Part shown: one piece after another, positions 5,929-11,741 of the stretch
Layout of the letters: every line of letters starts with the position of its first letter
Position numbering within the stretch: the stretch's first letter is position 1
From: UBA3910 sp002391465
GTDB taxonomy: Bacteria; Bacillota; Limnochordia; Darwinibacteriales; Darwinibacteriaceae
Assembly (NCBI GenBank): GCA_030054835.1
Contig: JASGVS010000002.1
Span: forward strand, 1-11,741
Direction: 5' to 3'
DNA length: 11,741 nt
Program-made: the position numbers and the translations under genes
The notes under the pieces: generated by a model
What the model was told of the DNA's origin: nothing
Database searches by the model: none
What the model saw: the letters and a program-made list of their open reading frames with translations, nothing else

Positions 5929-7926
5929 GTGATAAAACAAGTGGGGAACAAACTACTTAGGCGAGAAGACAAAGAACTACTATGCATCGAACCCTGGGGG
6001 AAAAATGCTCTCCGGGTCCGGGCTACACAGCTTGACAGTTTCAAGGATGACGAAATTTACTCTGCACTCTTGGAGCCGGCAGAAAGCCAAGCCGAAATCA
6101 AGATCGACGGCCAACGGGCAGAGATTACCAACGGTAAGATCAGATGCGAGATTATGAGCACCGGCAAGCTTCGCTTTTATAATCAGAAGAATGAACTTCT
6201 TTTGGAGGAGTATGACCGCAACCGTATGCGGGGTAATGTTGAAGAGGAGTTTAACAGTGCCCTTGAGATTGACCCCCGCACCTTTGAGCCCCATCGGGGC
6301 ACCGACAATTTCCGGCTCACTGTGCGGTTTGAAGCTTGTGATGATGAAAAGATTTATGGAATGGGTCAGTACCAGCATCCGTATCTCAACCTAAAGGGAT
6401 GTATAGTGGAGCTGGCTCAGAGAAATTCCCAGGCCAGTGTCCCCTTTGCGGTGTCCAATAAAGGCTACGGAATGCTTTGGAACAACCCTGCTGTTGGAAA
6501 GGTCACCTTTGGCAAGAATCTCACTGAATGGATCGCTTATTCCACCAAGCAGATGGACTACTGGATTACTGCCGGAGATACCCCTGCAGAAATCGTTGAA
6601 GCTTATGCTGATGCAACCGGCAAGGTGCCCATGATGCCCGATTGGGCAACGGGTTTTTGGCAGTGCAAGCTCAGGTATCAGACCCAGTATGAAATCATGG
6701 AGGTTGCTAAGGAATACAAGCGACGGGGCCTTCCCATTTCAGTTATCGTCGTGGACTTTTTCCACTGGCCCAATCAGGGTGATTGGAAGTTTGATCGCCG
6801 TTATTGGCCGGACCCCGCTAAGATGGTCAGGGAACTGAAAGAGATGGGCATTGAAGTGATGGTATCTATTTGGCCTACAGTGGAGCAGGACAGCGAGAAC
6901 TATGAGGAAATGCGTAGGCTCGGGTACCTTGTGAGATCCGAAGCAGGAAAACGCCTCGGGCAGCTGGGCAATGCCTGTTTTGTTGATATGACTAACCCCG
7001 ATGCCCGTGCTTATGTTTGGAACAAGATTAAAGAGAACTACTACGACTGCGGAATTAGAATCTTCTGGCTTGATGAGGCGGAGCCCGAGTTCACTGATTA
7101 CGAATACGACCATTATCGGTATCACCTGGGTTCTGTGCTGGAGGTAGGCAATCTTTATCCTAAGCTGTATGCCCGGATGGCCTATGAAGGGATGACGGCT
7201 GAAGGACAAGAGAATGTCATCAACCTTCTGCGCTGCGCTTGGGCCGGCTCTCAGAGGTATGGGGCCTTGGTGTGGTCTGGAGACATTGATTCCAGTTTTC
7301 GCTCCCTCCGCAACCAGCTGGTGGCAGGACTTAATATGGGTCTTGCTGGAATTCCGTGGTGGACCACAGATATCGGCGGCTTCCACGGCGGCAACATTCA
7401 CTGTGACAAGTTCAAGGAAGTGCTGGTCCGCTGGTTCCAGTTCGGCGCCTTCTGTCCGGTATTTCGACTCCACGGTTTCAGAGAGCCGGTTAAGGAGCCT
7501 ATCGGAAAAACTGGAGGCGGGATGATGCCCAGCGGCGCCGATAACGAAGTCTGGACCTACGGAGAAGAAGTGTACGAAATCTGCAAGAAATACATGGAAA
7601 TCAGGGAAAAGATCCGACCCTATATTAAGACCCTTATGCAGGAGGCCCACGAGAAAGGCACTCCGGTCATGCGGCCCCTATTTTATGAGTTCCCCGAGGA
7701 TGAAAAGGCCTGGGAGATTGAGGATCAATACATGTTCGGCAGCGATATGCTGGTCTGTCCCATTCTGTATGAAGGTATGCGGGAGCGGGAAGTATATCTG
7801 CCGGTCGGCAATTGGCGAAACATCAATGACAACAAAATATATGAAGGCGGCAGAGTAGTTACATGTCCGGCGCCCATGGATGCAATCCCGGTCTTTGTCA
7901 GAGAAGGGACCTTGGAAATGCTTTAG
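5929..7926 (+). CDS. Glycoside hydrolase family 31, probable alpha-xylosidase (paralog 2)
   Basis: A 665-residue cytoplasmic GH31 enzyme, closely related along its whole length to the enzyme at 308 (by eye roughly two thirds identical, with long identical blocks around the active site). The predicted nucleophile is D382 in FWLDEAEPE and the acid/base D452 in VWSGD; the specificity strand again reads VVDFFHW. The GTG start is supported by the ribosome site at 5916 and by alignment of both N-termini (IEPWG at residues 20-24 in each). The largest local differences are near residues 35-60, 95-125 and 335-352, where this copy reads KRLGQLGNACFVD against HRIAMDFHGNTIHFD in paralog 1; this loop precedes the nucleophile strand and could change oligosaccharide fit. 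It follows permease 2 by 52 bp, so it is probably co-transcribed with the transporter. Confidence 0.88.
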   Translation: MIKQVGNKLLRREDKELLCIEPWGKNALRVRATQLDSFKDDEIYSALLEPAESQAEIKIDGQRAEITNGKIRCEIMSTGKLRFYNQKNELLLEEYDRNRMRGNVEEEFNSALEIDPRTFEPHRGTDNFRLTVRFEACDDEKIYGMGQYQHPYLNLKGCIVELAQRNSQASVPFAVSNKGYGMLWNNPAVGKVTFGKNLTEWIAYSTKQMDYWITAGDTPAEIVEAYADATGKVPMMPDWATGFWQCKLRYQTQYEIMEVAKEYKRRGLPISVIVVDFFHWPNQGDWKFDRRYWPDPAKMVRELKEMGIEVMVSIWPTVEQDSENYEEMRRLGYLVRSEAGKRLGQLGNACFVDMTNPDARAYVWNKIKENYYDCGIRIFWLDEAEPEFTDYEYDHYRYHLGSVLEVGNLYPKLYARMAYEGMTAEGQENVINLLRCAWAGSQRYGALVWSGDIDSSFRSLRNQLVAGLNMGLAGIPWWTTDIGGFHGGNIHCDKFKEVLVRWFQFGAFCPVFRLHGFREPVKEPIGKTGGGMMPSGADNEVWTYGEEVYEICKKYMEIREKIRPYIKTLMQEAHEKGTPVMRPLFYEFPEDEKAWEIEDQYMFGSDMLVCPILYEGMREREVYLPVGNWRNINDNKIYEGGRVVTCPAPMDAIPVFVREGTLEML

Positions 7927-7971
7927 TGTAGGTACCCCGGGCAGCAGCTAGCTGTCCATGGTATAGTGTTG

Positions 7972-8004
7972 AGGGCAGGGAACTACATATTAGCTCCTTG
8001 CCCT
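7972..8004. repeat. Hairpin between the second GH31 gene and yicI
   Basis: AGGGCAGGGA (7972-7981) pairs with TCCTTGCCCT (7995-8004) over a 13-nt loop, with one G-U pair. No U-run follows. It could slow read-through or act as an mRNA-processing site in the 121-bp gap. Confidence 0.45.
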
Positions 8005-8047
8005 TGCTGTAATAAGAAGTGTGAATACCATTTGGAGGATGGCGTCC

Positions 8048-10372
8048 ATGAAGTTTACCGACGGCAATTGGCTGGTGAGAAAGGGTTTTAAGCTCCACAG
8101 TCCGGCTGAGGTACACAGTGTGGAGAAAGAATCGGATTCGCTGTCAGTTTTTGCTCCCTGCCGGCAGATTCGCCACCGGGGAGACACCTTGGAAGGCCCG
8201 CTTTTGTCCATCAAGCTGACGACTCCCATGGCCGACGTAATACGAGTTGAGATTTCCCATTTTCAAGGCGTAAAACATCGGGGACCTGAGTTTAGTGTGA
8301 AGGTAGATGGTGACGCAGCTTTTACTGTCACTGACGACGATGCTGCCGTCAACTTCACAGCTGGGGCCCTCACCGCTAGGGTGAATAAAAAGGACTGGAG
8401 TCTAGATTTTATCGGTGGAGGGCAGCGAATTACCGGCAGCGGTTGGCGGGCTATGGCCTATATAGAAAAGGATGACGGTAATACTTATGTCCGGGAGCAG
8501 CTGGATTTGGGAGTTGGAGAGTGCGTATACGGACTGGGCGAGAGGTTTACTGCCTTTGTGAAAAACGGGCAGGTAATAGATATCTGGAACCGGGATGGCG
8601 GAACTAGCAGCGAGCAGGCGTATAAGAATGTGCCTTTCTATCTAACCAATCGGGGCTACGGTGTGTTTGTCAATCATCCGGAGTGTGTATCCTTTGAAGT
8701 TGCAACTGAACGAGTTTCCGGAGTCCAGTTCAGCGTTCCCGGGCAGTATCTTAACTACTACATAATCTACGGCCCGACGCCCAAGGAAGTGCTGGAAAAA
8801 TACACAGCCTTGACCGGCCGGCCCGCCTTACCCCCGGCCTGGTCCTTTGGTTTATGGCTTACCACATCCTTTACCACGAGCTACGATGAAGAGACCGTCA
8901 ATGAGTTCGTCGAAGGCATGGCCCAGCGGGATATACCTTTGCATGTCTTTCACTTTGACTGCTTTTGGATGAAGGAGTTCCATTGGTGTGATTTTCAATG
9001 GGACCGAGATGCGTTTCCCGATCCAGAGGGTATGCTTAAGAGGCTAAAGGAGCGGGGCCTACGCATCTGCGTATGGATTAACCCCTATATTGCCCAACAG
9101 TCGGTCCTCTTTGCCGAGGGTGTTGAGAAAGGGTATTTCTTGAAGAGACCCAACGGCGATGTTTGGCAGTGGGACCTGTGGCAGCCGGGAATGGCCGTTG
9201 TTGACTTCACCAATCCAGCTGCCTGTGAATGGTATAAAGGCCATCTAAAGCGGCTCATCAATATGGGGGTTGACTGCTTCAAGTCGGATTTTGGTGAGCG
9301 GATTCCCACCGATGTCGTTTACTTCGATGGCTCTGATCCGGTGAAAATGCACAATTACTATGCTCTCTTGTACAATAAAGCAGTGTTTGAGGCCCTTGAG
9401 GAGGACCTTGGAAAGGGCAATGCAGTCCTGTTTGCCCGCTCGGCAACTGCCGGGGGCCAGCAGTTCCCAGTTCACTGGGGAGGAGATTGTTCTGCTACTT
9501 ATCCATCCATGGCGGAAAGCCTGCGGGGTGGACTTTCCCTTTGTCTTTCGGGGTTTGGTTTCTGGAGCCATGATATAGGCGGTTTTGAGGATACCGCTAC
9601 CCCCGACCTCTATAAGCGGTGGGCTGCCTTCGGTCTCTTGTCATCCCACAGCCGCCTCCACGGTAGCAAGTCTTATCGGGTTCCTTGGCTGTTTGATGAA
9701 GAGGCAGTCGATGTACTGCGATATTTCACCAAGCTCAAATGCTGCCTAATGCCTTATATCTTTGCAGCTGCCTGTGAAGCCGCAAAGCAGGGTATTCCGG
9801 TGATGCGGGCCATGATGCTGGAATTTCCCGATGATCCAGGGTGCGATTACCTTGACCTTCAGTACATGCTGGGTGAGTCGCTCCTTGTTGCTCCAGTTTT
9901 CCATCCAGAGGGAGAGGTATCATACTATCTGCCACGGGGCAGGTGGACTAGTTTCCTCACTAATGAAATAGTTGAGGGCGGCCGGTGGGTTAAGGAGACC
10001 CATGATTACCTGAGCCTTCCCCTGATGGTTCGAGAAAACTCCATCATCGCGGTGGGCTCTGACGAAAACCGGCCGGATTATGACTACACTCAAGGTGTCA
10101 CCTTCCATGTGTTTGAATTACAGGATGGTTGCGAAGCTGCCACCGTGGTCCCCAGGGTAGACGGTGAAACAGCCATGTCCATAAGCATAAAGAGAAAAGG
10201 CCGAAGATACTCAGTCAAGGTTTGGGGAGAGGGAGAAGATTGGAGCATTCTCCTTAGAAATGTCCCAAGTCTTTCCTCCGACACCGGCATCAGGTGGGAA
10301 CGGGAGGAACTAGGCGTCAGGATCATACCTGGCGATGAGTTAGAGTTTGCCTTTGAGGTTGAAGAAGACTAG
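8048..10372 (+). CDS. yicI: Alpha-xylosidase, YicI type (GH31)
   Basis: A 774-residue cytoplasmic enzyme that releases xylose from alpha-xylosyl sugars such as isoprimeverose. It matches E. coli YicI (772 residues) along its full length, from MKFTDGNWLV to the C-terminal beta domains. The catalytic nucleophile is D414 (KSDFGERIPTDV) and the acid/base D480 (HWGGDCSATYPSMAESLRGG). The Cys305-Phe306 pair in FHFDCFWMK corresponds to YicI Cys307-Phe308, known determinants of xylosidase over glucosidase specificity. RLHGSKSYRVPW and the W-rich VWQWDLWQPG are also conserved. The start at 8048 is chosen because GGAGG (8034-8038) lies nine bases before it and MKFTDGNW matches the YicI N-terminus; upstream in-frame ATGs at 8021 and 8039 lack this support. 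It is the last gene of the cluster; no clear terminator follows. Confidence 0.96.
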   Translation: MKFTDGNWLVRKGFKLHSPAEVHSVEKESDSLSVFAPCRQIRHRGDTLEGPLLSIKLTTPMADVIRVEISHFQGVKHRGPEFSVKVDGDAAFTVTDDDAAVNFTAGALTARVNKKDWSLDFIGGGQRITGSGWRAMAYIEKDDGNTYVREQLDLGVGECVYGLGERFTAFVKNGQVIDIWNRDGGTSSEQAYKNVPFYLTNRGYGVFVNHPECVSFEVATERVSGVQFSVPGQYLNYYIIYGPTPKEVLEKYTALTGRPALPPAWSFGLWLTTSFTTSYDEETVNEFVEGMAQRDIPLHVFHFDCFWMKEFHWCDFQWDRDAFPDPEGMLKRLKERGLRICVWINPYIAQQSVLFAEGVEKGYFLKRPNGDVWQWDLWQPGMAVVDFTNPAACEWYKGHLKRLINMGVDCFKSDFGERIPTDVVYFDGSDPVKMHNYYALLYNKAVFEALEEDLGKGNAVLFARSATAGGQQFPVHWGGDCSATYPSMAESLRGGLSLCLSGFGFWSHDIGGFEDTATPDLYKRWAAFGLLSSHSRLHGSKSYRVPWLFDEEAVDVLRYFTKLKCCLMPYIFAAACEAAKQGIPVMRAMMLEFPDDPGCDYLDLQYMLGESLLVAPVFHPEGEVSYYLPRGRWTSFLTNEIVEGGRWVKETHDYLSLPLMVRENSIIAVGSDENRPDYDYTQGVTFHVFELQDGCEAATVVPRVDGETAMSISIKRKGRRYSVKVWGEGEDWSILLRNVPSLSSDTGIRWEREELGVRIIPGDELEFAFEVEED

Positions 10373-10403
10373 TGAAAGAAGATTAAGTGATGATTGGTAA
10401 GCG

Positions 10404-10505
10404 TTAAAGAGGGCGTACCTTGACAATGTCCTCCTGGCCAATGAGTTGAGAAACCACATAGGCCATAGACGTTAACCGCTCCATTGGTGTCACGGTAGTT
10501 GGAGA
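10404..10505 (-). pseudogene. C-terminal tail of a minus-strand gene split by the group II intron
   Basis: On the minus strand, the DNA immediately after the intron's predicted 3' end is open for 33 codons before a TAA at 10404-10406. It starts SPTTVTPMERLTS and ends GQEDIVKVRPL. This would be the 3' exon of an interrupted gene. An open stretch this short can arise by chance, and I recognise no family. Confidence 0.3.
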
Positions 10506-10555
10506 ATCGAGTAGGGCAGCGCTAGCTGATCATTTCTAGCGCTGTCCCTCTCACA
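10506..10555 (-). ncRNA. Group II intron domain VI with branch-point A
   Basis: On the minus strand GAGAGGGACAGCGCTAG folds onto CTAGCGCTGCCCTACTC over a 10-nt loop. A bulged A (position 10512) sits between CCCT and CTC, seven nucleotides from the predicted intron end, exactly where the lariat branch point belongs. The intron ends in AT, fitting the usual AY. Confidence 0.75.
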
Positions 10556-10586
10556 GAACCGTGCGTACGGGCCTCGTACACGGCTC
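10556..10586 (-). ncRNA. Group II intron domain V (catalytic hairpin)
   Basis: The minus strand starts GAGCCGTG and ends CACGGTTC, forming the lower stem with the AGC catalytic triad. TACG/CGTA forms the upper stem, and a two-base CG bulge on the 3' side separates them. At 31 nt it is slightly shorter than the usual 34. The AGC triad argues against a IIC-type intron, in which CGC is usual. Confidence 0.8.
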
Positions 10587-10600
10587 CTGGTAAACCTCAG

Positions 10601-11644
10601 TCAAGTCATTTCATAGTATTGATGCAAGATGCCGACCTCATATCGTTCCAGGTTGACTAGGCCAATGTCATCAAACCATCGGTTTGGAAGAGCCATGGAA
10701 ATAAGCGGACTTGCAGAGTTTCTCCACCTTCGCATGGAGATTTTCTCATAATCTCCTGTGTACCCTCGCTTGCGCAGGGCCTTGTGGAGGGCCTTCCAGG
10801 TCTTCCATTCCCGCATCTGCTTCATTCTCAGCCGTCTTCTGATCCACCCCATGAGCGCCTGGATTAGAGTTTTACAGTTGGCCAACCGAAAGTAATTGAT
10901 CCAGCCTCTCAGGAATGGATTCAGTCTCTTGACCATAGCTTCCACATTCATCCCATGGTTGCGAGGAGTCAACTCGCGGACCTTGTCTTTGAATGCCTTA
11001 ATCTTTTTGGGTTGTATGGATACGTGTTTAGGGTAGATGACAAACCCAAGATAAGGTACCCCTTTGTAGACGCTGGTTGTATGCGTCTTCTCTTTGTTAA
11101 CCACAAGCTTTAGGTCGCCTTCGAGTATGTCATAGGCTATCTGCTTGTAGCGTTCCGCTTGCCGGGGCGTTCGGGCAAACACCAGGATGTCATCAGCGTA
11201 TCGCACTATGCGGATGTTCCTTCTGCGCATTTCCTGGTCGAAGTGATCCAGGTAGATGTTTGCTAGCAGCGGAGATATGACCCCGCCTTGAGGACTTCCG
11301 ATGTCTGTCTCCGAATACGCTCCGTCTTTCATGACCCCTGCTTCCAAGAAGCTGCGGATAAGGTTTAGAACTGAGCCGTCGCTGACCTTTCGGTTTACTC
11401 CTTTGAGTATGAGTTCGTGGTCTAAGCGGTCAAAGCACTTGGATAGATCCATGTCAACTACGTACCGGAGTCCGTACTTATTCATAAATCTTTCCGCTTT
11501 CGCTACCGCCTGATGACAGGAACGTTTCGGCCGGTATCCATAGCTTGATGGATGAAAGTCTGGCTCGAAGATTGGTTGAAGAATGTTTAGCAGTGCTTGT
11601 TGGACTACCCTGTCCCTATAAACGCTAATATAAAACTGATCCAT
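10601..11644 (-). pseudogene. ltrA: Group II intron reverse transcriptase/maturase, N-terminally truncated
   Basis: A 347-residue open frame encodes most of a group II intron protein that copies intron RNA into DNA and helps it splice. Visible motifs are RT2 (RVVQQALLNILQPIFEP, SYGYRP), RT3 (VVDMDLSKCFD), RT4 (SPQGGVISPLLANIYLD), the catalytic YADD at 149-152, RT7 (YLGFVI) and the thumb/maturase X region (FLRGWINYFRLANCKTL). It ends without an HNH endonuclease domain, as in several bacterial intron classes. The N-terminal RT0 and RT1 regions are missing. The first seven to nine residues (MDQFYISVY) come from the adjoining IS21-like end, which supplies the ATG by chance. No ribosome site precedes it, so the protein is probably not functional. 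Confidence 0.88.
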
Positions 11645-11680
11645 TTGAATGACAAACGCTAACGTAAAAGTGATCCACTT
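11620..11680 (+). repeat. Terminal direct repeats of the IS21-like element
   Basis: Units at 11620-11646 and 11654-11680 match at 23 of 27 positions (core AAACGCTAA...TAAAA.TGATCCA). They are likely transposase-binding sites. The first also supplies the accidental start of the truncated reverse transcriptase on the other strand. Confidence 0.75.
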
Positions 11681-11724
11681 TAATCAAACTCCTGTATATT
11701 GGAGGTACCAACCACTTCATGTAC

Positions 11725-11741
11725 AGGAGGTAAGGAGATGA
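11725..11741 (+). promoter_or_regulatory. Ribosome binding site and start codon of probable istA transposase
   Basis: AGGAGG (11725-11730) lies seven bases before ATG 11738-11740. The window ends one base later, so the protein cannot be identified directly; position and orientation behind IS21-like terminal repeats suggest the IstA transposase. Confidence 0.5.

Larger units (their letters stand above)
10506..11619 (-). mobile_element. Group II intron, 3' part, interrupted by an IS end
   Basis: The element carries its own reverse transcriptase/maturase (10601-11644) followed by recognisable intron RNA: domain V (10556-10586) and domain VI (10506-10555). The predicted 3' splice site is after ...CTCGAT on the minus strand, at 10506. 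Domains I-III and the start of the protein gene are not present on this side of the IS21-like end at about 11611-11620. They may lie beyond that element, outside the window, or may be lost. Confidence 0.8.
11611..11741 (+). mobile_element. IS21-like insertion sequence, left end (partial)
   Basis: The element interrupts the group II intron protein gene; its outer border lies between 11611 (TGT) and 11620. It has two direct repeats of 27 nt with four mismatches, 11620-11646 and 11654-11680, each beginning AAACGCTAA and carrying TGATCCA, 34 nt apart. Multiple terminal repeats followed closely by the istA gene are typical of IS21-family ends. A strong ribosome site leads into a start codon at 11738. 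Confidence 0.65.

Noticed and set aside
6739..7650. Long open frame (303 codons) on the minus strand inside the second GH31 gene
   Set aside because: It lies wholly within a clear GH31 gene with catalytic motifs on the + strand; the antisense product shows no recognisable domain and no ribosome site. It is a codon-bias shadow.
7945..7954. Palindrome CAGCTAGCTG after the second GH31 gene
   Set aside because: It is a short self-complementary decamer with no matching site elsewhere in the cluster; it could easily be chance.
10373..10403. Intrinsic terminator after yicI
   Set aside because: No stem followed by a U-run is present in the bases after the stop codon.

Overview
The window is about 50% GC with strong AGGAGG-type ribosome binding sites. 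It carries a carbohydrate-uptake gene cluster whose proteins look like those of an anaerobic or plant-degrading member of the Bacillota (Firmicutes). The solute-binding protein has a Sec signal peptide but no lipobox cysteine, which is unusual for a one-membrane Firmicute. It would fit a diderm lineage such as Limnochordia or Halanaerobiales-like bacteria. That assignment is inference; the window has no rRNA or housekeeping marker.

Layout. Positions 1-307 are non-coding and hold an inverted repeat, a tandem pair of ~24-bp repeats resembling an insertion-sequence end, and a LacI-type operator-like palindrome. A GH31 alpha-glycosidase (308-2323) follows. The gap 2324-2734 holds what looks like the frameshifted 3' end of a dead gene. 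Next come three transporter genes: a CUT1-type sugar-binding protein (2735-3973) and two membrane permeases (about 4100-5017 and 5019-5876). A 20-bp-arm hairpin (4021-4070) separates the binding-protein gene from the permease genes. A second GH31 gene (5929-7926), a close paralog of the first, and a YicI-type alpha-xylosidase (8048-10372) complete the cluster. All six genes are on the + strand.

The likely joint function is import of alpha-xylosyl oligosaccharides, such as isoprimeverose or short xyloglucan fragments, by an ABC importer. Three cytoplasmic GH31 enzymes (no signal peptides) would then remove alpha-linked xylose. No transporter ATPase is encoded here, so a shared MsmX/UgpC-type ATPase from elsewhere is presumably used. 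No regulator, beta-glucosidase or beta-galactosidase is in the window. The YicI assignment is strong; the substrate of the two paralogous GH31 enzymes is less certain.

The right end (10404-11741) is mobile DNA. A minus-strand group II intron remnant has recognisable domain V and VI RNA and an N-terminally broken reverse transcriptase/maturase. It appears to have entered a minus-strand reading frame, leaving a 33-codon tail. The intron is itself interrupted near 11611-11620 by the end of an IS21-like element, whose first gene starts at 11738 and runs out of the window.
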